Notes: generated by a model not told the origin, from the sequence alone. A DNA stretch of 64,000 nucleotides from Paragordius varius (GCA_964247055.1 OZ176056.1:682001-746000); one strand, 5' to 3'; positions 55,035 to 63,911 are shown, counted from the stretch's first letter. Program-made: numbers and translations.

Positions 55035-56357
55035 CTACATACATATATAAAAGAGTTTTTTTCTATTTGCATCTCATTAAATTAGTTGATTAAATTGTGG
55101 ACAAAATTTCATTTATCTTATATGCTACTGTGTTACAATAATGTGAATTGGCTATTATAAATTAATTTACCAATTTCTATGAACCCACAGCTGCTAATAC
55201 AAATTAATTTAATTAAAATTTAAATCCTATTAGGCCGAATAATGAAAGTTTCATTATTTTGACAAATTTAAAAATTCTCTGAATTTCAAGTTGCCATAAA
55301 AATAAATACATACAGTAATAATAGAAAATATACGGACGAAACGTAAAAATATAAGGACAAATATTTTTTTTAAAAAACATCACATTTTAAATGTTTATTT
55401 TTAAAACTGATAGAATTGGTAACACAATCAATGTATTTTACGATTGTAATTAAATGATTTTTATAAGATGTGATAAATTAAGGTTTAAACAAGTAGGTTT
55501 GCCTATTGAAAAAAATATTTGTCTTTATATTATTAAGTTTTCATATATTTTCAATTTTTACTGTAGACTAACGTGACTTTAACCTATAATATCAGCATAA
55601 TTAAAACATATTAATACATTTTTAAAACATTTAAAGGTGCAGAAACACATTATACTTAAAGAGCTTAAAACACTTAACTTTTTTGACCGTTTCAAAAAAT
55701 ATTTCTATATTGACCCAATATACATATAAGTTATTTTACAACTTCAAACACTTTTATACTCCCCTAACTCTCAAAAAAATAGATTTCAAATATTCAAATT
55801 TTTTAAAAAAACATTTTTTCAATTTTCAAAAAAAACTTACACCTTTCAAAACTTTTCAAAACACTCAAATACTTTCAAAACCGTCCAAAAATCAAAATTT
55901 TAAAAATTACAAAAATCAACCTTTTCCATTTCTTCAATCACGTGGGCGGTTGCTATGGTAACCGGTGCTTCTTCAATAATCTTTTGATGACGTCTTTGAA
56001 TGGAACAATCTCGACCAAAGAGAGAAATAGCTGTTCCATAACTATCAGCCAGCAATTGAACTTCCAAATGCCGACAATGGCTAGCCAGGGCCATCAAGAA
56101 AATGGGTGATCCTGGGACTTCAGTTTGCACCTTTTAGTAAATAGCATTTATTATTGATAAAATAAATTTTGGTTCAAATAAATTTTAGATTTCGTTTATC
56201 ACAATGGTTTTTGCAATATGTGTATACTGTGGTATTAATAATTTTCTTCCATGAGTAAATGTGAAAAATTATAGCACTTGAACCAAAATCTATTTTTATG
56301 CAAAATCGTAAAAATAAAATTGTGTTGAGAAAAAATCTACATATTTGCTAATAAATA

Positions 56358-56389
<32 letters not shown>

Positions 56390-56579
56390 CCATTTACAAT
56401 TTAAATTCCTCCTTAAACAATTCAATCACCCTAGAACAATTCAAATTCACGTAAAATATGTTTTTTAAAAATTAAACTATGCCATAAACATATTTTCATA
56501 TTAATAATCTATATTAGTTGGAAAACACATAATTTATTTCTAGAGTAAAATTAATTGCTCAATAAATTTGAACTGTAAA

Positions 56580-56620
<41 letters not shown>

Positions 56621-57387
56621 TTATAAATCTTTTTTAAATAACATTACTGCTTAAAACTTAAATTATATAGATATAAACAAGTGGATACTTAATTGATATT
56701 GGATAATAAGGAATAGAGATGTAAATTAATAACACATAGTAACATAATTCGTAAGAGCATTTATGAATTACTAAATAAATGAATCAATTTCCCTATTTTA
56801 AGTCAATAATATTGAACCAAAATTTTAGATAATAAATTTCTAAAGTAATAATAAAAATATAATTTATCATTCACTGTTTTTTATGACCTATTTTACGGAC
56901 ATGGACATAACTCTTTGAAACAAATAATGTAAATTTAATAAATTTTCCAATTTAAAATTTTTTTTTTAAAAAAAATAAAAATTAATACCTGTTTGAAAGC
57001 TATTGGAAAATCTTCAGGTTTTAATACTTTACGTATTCCTTTACCTCCACCACCTTCAGAAGCCTTTATCATAATGGGGTATCCAATTTTTTTGCTCATC
57101 TAAAAATTTTTTGATTAAAATATATATAAATTTATAAAAATTTTATTTAGATAAATATATTTATATAAAAATTTTATATACCATGAATAAAAAATAAAAG
57201 AATATAATACTTTTTAATATATTGTTTTGAGTTAGGATACAAGCGAAAAATGATAGATATTTGGTATTTAGTTAATTTTAAATTTTTCTTAATTACAAAG
57301 GTTTTAAAGCTAAAATCAAAGATAAGAAAAGAGTTTTATACAGGAAAAATATTATTCTTCATTTGTTTTTAAACATAATTCATAACT

Positions 57388-57427
<40 letters not shown>

Positions 57428-59736
57428 ATATATAAATATATATATATACATATCATAACTAAATTTTGACATATAACCTTCAAAAATTAACAAAAAACCC
57501 AATATACTTTTTAAAAAACACCCTTAAAGAACCCCCAAAAAACTCGAAGAAAAAGTGTATTTAAACTTGTAATCCTTGTTCACAGTTTGAGATACAAGCC
57601 GATTCATATATTTCAGTTGGAATCAAGTTATTCAAATTATCCAAATCATAATAAGTTGCGGTGTTTTGCGACGCTGAAGTAGAAACATTATTTCCAGCAT
57701 TGGTTATTTGTTTGGTTGTTGAAACAGTAATACTTTTAGTCATGAGAGATTGATTAACAAAATGTTCGGCATTTATACTTTGTTGTAGGGAGCGACTTTT
57801 GACCTCTAAATTTTCAATCTCTATGCCTGCATTTAAAATATTGGATCAAACTAAATTATAAAACGGACAAAATGTAAATACAATAGGGCAAATATTTTCA
57901 AAAAAAGAACGGAAGATAAAATGCTAAAATATATGATGAAAAATCCACCATTGAACTAGAACCAATAACGGCTTGTATCAGAACAAATAGACTTCGGTAT
58001 TTTTTGGACACATAGACAGATCCAGTATAGACTCACCTGCAAAGGAAATTCTTGATTTACAGATTTCTGCCCCCAACTGAAAAGGGAGGCCTAAAACAAC
58101 TTGGACTCAAATCATAGAACAAAACTTTAAATTCCTGAACATACCTCGAAACGCAACAAATGATAGAGACATATATCGTAAATTAATCCATGGAATCCCA
58201 ATAAAGCTGGGCCAAACCAATAATACCGTTGTTTGTTTCCACATAAACTATTTAATTACAATTTCAAATTATGTAAACGCATTTTGAAAAAATACCTTTT
58301 ATTCTTAAAGGCTTAAATGAAAGCCATAAAACAAAAAATTATTTGTCGAAAAACACCCCCTTCAAATTCTAAAACTCATCCCCTTATATATTTAATTTCC
58401 TAGCCTAAATATCCACTTTTAGTTATACAAATGCTATTCATATACCCTGATTACCCTTACAAACCCTTATAATCCAATAAAATACCTAATCTCCTTCACT
58501 CAGATCTGGGTATAGACATGGATGAATTTTATATTTATAATGAAAAAGATTTCAAAAAACATTTATTACCCACTTAAAACCGTATATTAACCCAAAAAAT
58601 TGGTTCAATTTAATCGGAACGAATTCCAAACTAACAAAACGCTTAAACTTCGCAAATAAAAGTGCAAACAAGATCAACTTCAAGTCAAAAGCATGCATTG
58701 CAAATACAGATGGGTAAAAATCCATCTCTTATATATGATTGATATCTTAGCCAAAATATTTATAGTTTATCATAAAAACTCGAAAAAGCCCTATAAAAAT
58801 TGGAGAAAACCCACCAAATAATCAAAAAACCTTTTATGATCTTATAATCACCTTAAAAAACACTGATAACCCTCTAAAAACTCCGCAAACACCCTTAAAA
58901 ATCTAAACCAACTCCACTCCAAGCCAGAGTAGAACAAGGGTGTTTGTCAAAACCGTAAAAGGCATTTAATCACCAAGGGCCATAGCAAATTCCGAAAGTT
59001 AAAAATTATATCCTTATATAAAATCTCCTAATCATTATAACTAGCCTTTAAGTAACTACTTTAATAATTAAAAATTTCAAATCAACTTCTCAAACTCCCT
59101 GAAAAACCTTATTATAAAACAACAAAAAATAATGAAAATTCCTTAAAACCACCCTCAAAAACCAAAAAACCTCAAAAAATCTGAATTCCAAACCTGATCC
59201 ACTCCAAGCCAGGGTAGGAACATGAGCGCTTTGTGCAATCAGGGTAGAAGCTATTTTATCGCCCAAGGCATGCATAGCAAAGGCCGAAGGGCCCAAGAAA
59301 GCCAGGCAGCGGTCCGCTAAAGCGAAGGGCAGGGCCGGATTCTCACTGGCATGACCCCAACCGGCCCAAACTGCATCCGCCCCCGTCCGCACACAAATCT
59401 CTACAATGAGTTCAACGTTGGCGTAATTGTGATTGTTGGAACCGCCTGGAACCGGGACATATTGATCCGCCATTTTTTATGTACTCTATTCATATTCATA
59501 TTATTAAGGGGGATATTTATATATATATATATATATATGGATGAAAGGAAGGTATATTTTAATATTTAAAAAACTAAGAGATGGTTTTTCTATTTCAATT
59601 ATTTATATTTTAATTTATTAAGATAATCTCCTCGGAAGGACCTCGAATGTGGGAAAAATAGATAATTTTACACATCAATCATGCATTTTTAAGGAATATA
59701 TTAAAGTTAAATTGTGAGATTTACAATTTTATCTTT

Positions 59737-59778
<42 letters not shown>

Positions 59779-60436
59779 ATTTAGATAAAATTTAAAATAA
59801 TTTCAAAATTAAATAGTGGATTATAGGGTTTTACTATACCCACAAATCATTTCAGGAAGGTTTATTTTAAAAATCAAAAAAGGTTCATGAAAATCAGCAA
59901 ATGTTAATTATTTTATAGGCGTTGTTTTTTTGAAAATTATATACGAGGTGATTAGAGGCAAATTAGGAAAATAAATTAGTTTTATGTCTATAAATTAATT
60001 TTTGCTTCAATTTTTCATTTTATATTTAATTAAAAAATAAAACTATAGATAGCATTATTAAAACAAGTGTAATGAACAGTCAAAATAAAAAAAAGTAATT
60101 ATTTATTAGAATCGCTTTTGCTTATAATGATGTATATGTTACCAGCATTAGCTTTTAAATCTTCGGGAGTCACCATGACAACAAATTTTATCGCTCGTTC
60201 GTTTCGAAACATTTCGTATGCCCATCTTCGAATAGATCGCATACATTTAACCGCAGCTATACCATTGTTGGCAATAAGGATCTAAATTTAAACATTATAA
60301 AAATTACCTTTTGAATTAGAGTGGTTCCCCCAAATTTTATAACAAATTCTTCGGGGTTAGAGAGCGTAAGCGAACCATGTTTTGAAGTACTTATATTATT
60401 GATCGATGTATCCAAAACACTTATATCGGATGACAT
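54884..60436 (-). CDS. ACC: Acetyl-CoA carboxylase, 5' part (biotin carboxylase domain), seven coding exons
   Basis: ACC makes malonyl-CoA from acetyl-CoA, bicarbonate and ATP, the committed step of fatty-acid synthesis. Exons, in transcript order, are 60308-60436, 60143-60281, 59194-59485, 57567-57826, 56989-57099, 55921-56130 and 54884-55034. Visible hallmarks are [38 protein letters not shown], the ATP-grasp glycine loop [34 protein letters not shown] and the catalytic-site segment [15 protein letters not shown]. Roughly 440 residues are covered. Full eukaryotic enzymes exceed 2000, and the biotin-carrier and carboxyltransferase parts are not in the window. The short N-terminus has no evident plastid or mitochondrial presequence, so a cytosolic enzyme is likely. 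One extra A in exon 3 breaks the frame. This could be a homopolymer error or a real lesion. Confidence 0.93.
55313..55563. mobile_element. MITE family B copy 3, in ACC intron 6
   Basis: Starts CAGTAATAATAGAAAATA, followed by GGACGAAACGTAAAAATATA, and ends ATTTTCAATTTTTACTG, with TA on both sides (55311-55312 and 55564-55565). About 251 bp, non-coding. It sits about 280 bp upstream (in transcript sense) of exon 7. Confidence 0.75.
55564..55920 (-). other. 5' part of ACC intron 6, strand-asymmetric
   Basis: On the transcribed sense this stretch is T/G-rich and nearly free of C, with GTTTTGAAAGTATTTGAGTG-like runs. Similar T/G-rich tracts follow the donors of exons 3 and 4. No exon or repeat was recognised in it. 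Confidence 0.5.
55921..56130 (-). CDS. ACC: ACC coding exon 6
   Basis: 210 nt (70 codons) between acceptor TACTAAAAG and donor GTTGAT, phase 0 on both sides. It encodes [44 protein letters not shown] and HVIEEMEK. The His-Leu-Glu-Val and [11 protein letters not shown] motifs belong to the ATP-grasp catalytic core. The plus-strand open stretch that overlaps its left end is a shadow in intron sequence. Confidence 0.95.
56362..56389. repeat. TA microsatellite
   Basis: A pure TA run in ACC intron 5. The family-A MITE begins at its right end, and another TA run lies at the other end of the MITE, so the element inserted into a TA tract. Confidence 0.95.
56388..56584. mobile_element. MITE family A copy 4, in ACC intron 5
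   Basis: About 197 bp, starting TACCATTTACAATTTAAATT and ending GAACTGTAAATGATA. Inside are AATTCAAATTCACG and GGAAAACACATAATTTAT, shared with the other copies. It is flanked by TA runs on both sides. Confidence 0.75.
56582..56614. repeat. TA microsatellite
   Basis: A pure TA run on the right flank of the family-A MITE. It is probably the other half of the tract the element entered. Confidence 0.95.
56615..56988 (-). other. ACC intron 5, right part, nothing further seen
   Basis: AT-rich sequence between the TA run and exon 5. No repeat, RNA or coding stretch is visible. Confidence 0.5.
56989..57099 (-). CDS. ACC: ACC coding exon 5, ATP-grasp glycine-rich loop
   Basis: 111 nt (37 codons) between acceptor ATTTTTAG and donor GTATTA, phase 0 on both sides. 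It encodes [20 protein letters not shown], the loop that clamps ATP phosphates, followed by EDFPIAFKQ. Every residue usually invariant in the glycine loop is present. Confidence 0.95.
57392..57424. repeat. TA microsatellite in ACC intron 4
   Basis: A pure AT run followed by an interrupted one to about 57450. Length is likely polymorphic. Confidence 0.95.
57567..57826 (-). CDS. ACC: ACC coding exon 4, carrying a long low-complexity insertion
   Basis: 260 nt, with acceptor AAATGCAG and donor GTTTAA, phase 1 in and phase 0 out. Its last 20 or so codons give [19 protein letters not shown], the usual link between the WSGSG motif and the ATP-grasp loop. The roughly 65 codons before that are Ser/Thr/Asn/Gln-rich with no family counterpart. 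Known enzymes have only about 10-20 residues in this place. The frame is fully open, so the insertion looks translated. It would lie on a surface loop at the edge of the ATP-grasp B subdomain (inference). Confidence 0.85.
57841..57905. mobile_element. Fragment of MITE family B (one end)
   Basis: ATAAAACGGACAAAATGTAAATACAATAGGGCAAATATTTT has the order of family-B arm motifs (GGACAAAA, GTAAA, GCAAATATTTT). It lies just outside the acceptor of ACC exon 4, and no second end follows. Confidence 0.45.
57940..58260 (+). mobile_element. LINE-type retrotransposon remnant, reverse-transcriptase 3' end
   Basis: Plus-strand translation gives [11 protein letters not shown] near 57980 and, in another frame from about 58084, [17 protein letters not shown] followed by [11 protein letters not shown]. 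The order matches the C-terminal tail of many non-LTR retrotransposon proteins (a basic RLRWLGH-like motif, then GRPKTTW, then a D-R-W-R-like segment). The two pieces are out of frame with each other and stops lie in the first, so it is inactive. It lies antisense in ACC intron 3. The clade cannot be told from this fragment. Confidence 0.6.
58261..58619 (-). other. ACC intron 3, strand-asymmetric stretch
   Basis: The plus strand is A/C-rich and G-poor, with CCCTTATA, CCCTTACAAACCCTTATAAT and similar short iterations. No exon was recognised. Confidence 0.45.
58620..58730 (-). pseudogene. Possible older decayed copy of ACC exon 3 (3' end)
   Basis: GAATTCCAAACT here matches GAATTCCAAACC at the exon 3 donor. 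About 75 bases on, GCATGCATTGCAAATACAGA matches GCATGCATAGCAAAGGCCGA of exon 3. Intervening sequence is poorly alignable. If real, this is a second, older tandem duplicate. Confidence 0.4.
58905..58990 (-). pseudogene. Decayed partial duplicate of ACC exon 3 (3' part)
   Basis: CCACTCCAAGCCAGAGTAGA is nearly identical to the exon 3 segment CCACTCCAAGCCAGGGTAGG. It continues in register through CATTTAATCACCAAGGGCCA and CATAGCAAATTCCGAA with small indels and about 70 percent identity by eye. Frame is not kept, and only the donor-side third of the exon is present. It lies about 290 bp from the true exon, so a tandem segment duplication followed by decay explains it. Confidence 0.75.
59194..59485 (-). 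CDS. ACC: ACC coding exon 3, with a one-base insertion in an A run
   Basis: 292 nt after the acceptor GAATAG, ending before GTTTGG. It encodes [50 protein letters not shown] and WSGSG. Exon 2 ends with one base, so exon 3 should open as AG TAC ATA AAA ATG (Glu-Tyr-Ile-Lys-Met), as the family expects. The assembled sequence has six A where five would keep frame, at 59472-59477. All reading after the run is intact for more than 90 codons with no other defect, which favours a sequencing error over long decay. Two decayed partial copies of this exon lie just downstream. Confidence 0.9.
59517..59538. repeat. TA microsatellite in ACC intron 2
   Basis: A pure TA run about 30 bp from the exon 3 acceptor. 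Confidence 0.95.
59739..59774. repeat. TA microsatellite in ACC intron 2
   Basis: A pure AT run. The rest of intron 2 (59486-60142) is AT-rich with nothing else recognised. Confidence 0.95.
60143..60281 (-). CDS. ACC: ACC coding exon 2
   Basis: 139 nt between an AAATTTAG acceptor and a GTAACA donor, phase 0 in and phase 1 out. It encodes [20 protein letters not shown] and continues through [20 protein letters not shown]. This is the start of the biotin carboxylase N-terminal subdomain and is among the best-conserved parts of the family. Joining to exon 1 across the intron gives a seamless match to the family pattern. Confidence 0.93.
60308..60436 (-). CDS. ACC: ACC coding exon 1 (start codon and N-terminus)
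   Basis: ATG at 60434-60436 opens a 43-codon exon that is rich in Ser/Thr/Asn for about 28 residues. It then enters the conserved [11 protein letters not shown] segment found just before the biotin carboxylase domain. The exon ends CAAAAG before GTAATT, in phase 0. A GTG-started longer reading exists upstream. However, an AATCAG acceptor-like site five bases before the ATG suggests the exon begins at about 60441 after a 5'-UTR intron, so the ATG is preferred. Confidence 0.8.
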
Positions 60437-60441
60437 AAAAT

Positions 60442-61639
60442 CTGATTTTAATAATTTAAAGCAAAAAAACACGCGTTTTTACGTGATTGTATGATATTGA
60501 AGCTGTGCCAATTTATAATAGAACAGGGTATTATTGTTAAGCTCAAAATTTATCCTTAATGATTTCTTTATAAAGTATGGCAATAGCCAAATAAAACTTA
60601 AAAATAATATTGTAAATTCAACATCAAAAAATAATTATTTAAATTAGTTTAGAATATATGTTTGGTAATAATTTGTGCTTATTATTTTTGACCGCTACAA
60701 TTTTTATAGGGTAGTTTAATTACTCTAAAGCAGACAAGTTTCCAAAATATGGTATATATCTTAAAAAGGCCTTTCAGATGTCGAAAAAATTATAACAGAG
60801 TATGATTAAAAAAATTAACTTGAACCTAATTTTTTGGTATATAATTGTTAAAAAATAAAAATTTACTTAAATTTTTTTATTTTAGCACATGTTGGGGTAC
60901 TTTAAGAACTCAGTCTTCTTTAAAATAACTCAAAAATAATTTTATCATTAGGCTAAATTTAATAATGTGCTTTTTTAGCCTCTTAGGCGCATACTATAAT
61001 AAATTTTTTAGAGTAAATATGTTAAAAATCTCCATAAACTTCTCTGTGACTTTTTTCCATTAATCGGAACAGGCAAATAAATGTATATCATGATTTAAAA
61101 ACTTTCGGATTACAAAGAAATCTTTGATATATATCTAATATCAGCTACCTTTATTCATGCTTTGGAGATATCCGTTTGGATTATAAAAGTTACTGTAAAA
61201 ATCATAATTTATTATCTAGAAGAGGCCCTAAAAAATAAATTTTAGCCAAACAGATTTCAAAACAGGATATGTTTTCTAAAAGCTATGGCCTAGGAAACCA
61301 CCCCCAACATGCCATCTCGTACAGAATAGGTAAAAAAGTGTTAATTTATTTAGTTTTGGAGTCAGTTGCTGGTAAATGTAAATTAGTGTTTTCTATAATT
61401 TAGAAACTAGAACTCATACAATATAGTTTTTTTCTAATAAATTTTAAATTTTTTTATAATTCATGGATCTGACGTACAAAATCCCCAAATTTTATCTATT
61501 TCACATGCATAAAATGTAGGAAATGTTTATTTATTGAGGTAACATCCAAAGAACAGCAGTTTATATATCAAATTATGTAGTTTGTAAAAATAAAAAAAAT
61601 AAAAGGGGGTATAAATGACCAAACTAAAATTAGGTTTTA
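60442..61639. other. Intergenic region upstream of ACC
   Basis: This lies between the putative 5' end of ACC and the 3' end of the next gene on the same strand, so it should hold the ACC promoter and 5' untranslated exon. I see no element clear enough to call a promoter. A short GC-richer island at 61281-61327 (plus strand) is open in one frame between AG and GTAAAA, but gives no recognised product. Confidence 0.45.
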
Positions 61640-61884
61640 CAGGGGTGTCCAAAGCAAATATTTCGCGAGCCGCATTTAAAATATATATGGGCATTTATAA
61701 ATATTTTATTAAATAAATGTAAAAACAATTTCCAGTTTTTGCCAATCGGGTAGATGTATATGTAGAAATTTTGTTTTAAACATTAATTTTAATGAGATTT
61801 TGTGAGCAAATGTTTGCCAATTATTTTTCGAATATTTCGCAGGTCGCACGTGAGGTCTTGGAGGGCCGCATATTGTAAATCCTG
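61640..61884. mobile_element. hAT-like non-autonomous element copy 2
   Basis: Starts CAGGGGTGTCCAAAG, with GCGAGCCGCATTTAAAATAT just inside, and ends GGAGGGCCGCATATTGTAAA, then TCCTG. The ends are imperfectly inverted (CAGG..CCTG, with GGCCGC-type subterminal sequence on both sides). Internal motifs match the copy at 49287. About 245 bp, non-coding. An 8-bp target duplication expected for hAT is not evident, so superfamily assignment rests on the ends only. Confidence 0.6.
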
Positions 61885-62166
61885 GCTTGAATCAATTTTT
61901 TTCGAACCATGTTATGCGCCGAAAAGTATTTATAATTATATATTTTTTCATAAGACCAATGCGCAGTTTCTGTTTTAAATTGTATTTTACAGATTATATC
62001 TAATATTAACTTACGGTAACTTCTAAACGATCGTCAATTTAAGAAATATATACACATATCAAATATATTTATTAGATAAATAACTTAGTGAATAGTTTTA
62101 CTACAATATTTGATCTTTAATATTCAGATGGAAAATCTTCCAAATATATTATATATAACAAATAAA

Positions 62167-63513
62167 TTATTCAGGCGTTGGCTTTAGATTTCCAATGGCT
62201 TCTTCCAAAACTTCTAAAATTAGGAATTATCGGTAGGATTAATTATATATATTGATAGTTTTGTTGTAAATGCTATCTGCCAATATTAAATGTGGCAATG
62301 CATTTTGATTCACAATGTATGTTATAATTTAAAATTTATTTATCTATATATACCTTTTGATATATCGGGATCCTCTAAGCCTAATGCATCTAGAATTATC
62401 ATAAAAAAATAGTTTATTTCCAAAGTAGAATTTATTTGAACTATCGAATGTATTGAATAACAAATTAGATAATGTATTGCGTATTGTTAAATAAATTTTT
62501 TATATCTTGGGAAGTATACTGTAAATAAAACTCATTTTCAATTTATACCCAAAAATTTTCTAGTTCTTATTTGGAGTTTTTTACACCATGTATGATAGGA
62601 TTATCAATTTGGTTATATTATAACTGATAATAAAATTAATAAAAATAATTTTTAAAAAATATAAAATTATATTTAAAATTTATAAAAAATATATAACTTT
62701 CAACTTCTGCTTGTGGAATCATGGAGCCTAGATTAATATAAAAAATAATTAAAATTATCCCATATAACCAGATATTTGATTACATTTTAATTAACAATAT
62801 TTTAAAAGAAAAAAATATATAATTAATTTGTCAAGTATTATCTTATTATTTTTTTTATATTTTATTAAACAATTAATAAAAATATTAAAATTATTTACTT
62901 TCATTTGCTTTGTCGATTAAATCTAATTAAGTTATCATAATTATGAAAAAATGGTTCGTTATATAGGTTCTTTAATTATTAAATGTTTAAAAATCTTTAT
63001 AAATTTTGGTTTTTATATAATAAAACCAAATTTTCAAAGTATTTTTATTAAACTACTAAATTTTTTTGGTTATAATAAAAAATTTCATGGATGTTCTTTC
63101 AAATTTAAACTAAATATATCCCTATATTGTAATTAACTTTTTACAGTAAAAATTGGATTATACAGACAAAATGTAATTTCAAAATAACCATTTTTTTATA
63201 TTTCATTTTTCTTATATAAAATATTTATTTACCACTGTAAAATATAAAATTGATTGTGTTTCCAATATTCATCAGATGACTTAGAAATAAAAATAAGATT
63301 AAATAGTATGGTTGTTTTTTAGAAAAAATATCTACGTTTTGTCCGAGTAATTCCAATTTTTACTGTGATTAGTAAACTGATAAATAATAAAATAGAAAGC
63401 TAAAAATTAATTTTCATATAAAAATTTTATTTAAAGCCTAAATGACACTTTTTTGGAAATTTTTGCTTTGTTAAAAAGAAAGCTTTATTTCACCTTGAAT
63501 AGTGTCCATCATA

Positions 63514-63572
<59 letters not shown>

Positions 63573-63752
63573 TAAAAGCCAAAAATATTATTTTTATATA
63601 TTAAAGTTTGTAACAAAATTATCCATGCAAAAAATATACTGCTAATGCGCTCTTTCAAAGCTAAATTTGAGATATATAAATTATTAATTTGTTAAAAAAA
63701 TTTCAATTTTTAGTATTATAAAGCATACATTTTATGGATATTTTCATGCCAT
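62167..63752 (-). CDS. Unrecognised gene, 3' part, built of micro-exons
   Basis: Exons, in transcript order, are 63729-63752 (24 nt), 63640-63660 (21), 63494-63514 (21), 62899-62922 (24), 62698-62727 (30), 62354-62389 (36) and 62167-62213 (47, with TAA stop). Each is bounded by AG and GT, starts with two and ends with one base of a codon, and every internal exon is a multiple of three. The joined frame has no stop until the end. It reads in part LKERISNMMDTIQDLIDKAN, then MIPQAEVENALGLEDPDISK and ends NLKPTPE. The product is acidic and probably helical. I do not recognise the family. Micro-exon genes of schistosomes and the bicycle effector genes of aphids have comparable architecture, but no sequence link is claimed. 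The 5' part lies beyond the window or was missed. Confidence 0.55.
63144..63365. mobile_element. MITE family B copy 4, inside an intron of the micro-exon gene
   Basis: Starts CAGTAAAAATTGGATTATAC followed by GACAAAATG, and ends ACGTTTTGTCCGAG, then TTCCAATTTTTACTG. The terminal inverted repeats are nearly perfect. At 222 bp it is the shortest and best-kept copy. TA precedes it. It enlarges the longest intron of the gene (62923-63493). Confidence 0.8.
63516..63569. repeat. TA microsatellite abutting a splice acceptor
   Basis: About 54 bp of pure TA. On the minus strand it runs straight into the AG of the exon at 63494-63514, taking the place of a pyrimidine tract. Length change here could affect splicing. 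Confidence 0.9.
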
Positions 63753-63894
63753 CTATAAAATAGATTACATAAATATTGAATTAACAAAACACAAAAGATT
63801 AACTTTAAAGCAAATTTCCATCAAAGAGTAAAGTTAAAGAATGTCTTTTTATAAATAAACTAGCGTAAATCTCGTGCTGCTACGCAACCCGAGG

Positions 63895-63911
63895 AAGTCT
63901 TTCGGACTTCT
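63895..63911. other. Short hairpin
   Basis: GAAGTCTTTCGGACTTC forms a 6-bp stem (GAAGTC/GACTTC) with a five-base loop. It lies in the GC-richer patch at the right end, directly beside a long G run. The function is unknown. A terminator role is not implied. Confidence 0.6.

Noticed and set aside
55683-55961. Plus-strand open stretch of 92 codons
   Set aside because: It overlaps the true ACC exon 6 on the other strand, and its Phe/Lys/Asn-rich content comes from the skewed intron.
59351-59569. Plus-strand open stretch over ACC exon 3
   Set aside because: It is the antisense shadow of exon 3, ending in a TA microsatellite.
60257-60472. Longer ACC N-terminus starting from a GTG at 60472
   Set aside because: A GTG start is not expected for a nuclear gene. 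An acceptor-like site and an ATG lie downstream at 60443 and 60436, and the right end of the open stretch is intron.
62951-63136. Plus-strand open stretch of 61 codons
   Set aside because: It lies inside the longest intron of the minus-strand micro-exon gene, is Phe/Ile/Lys/Asn-rich throughout and ends at a MITE. It looks like a chance frame.
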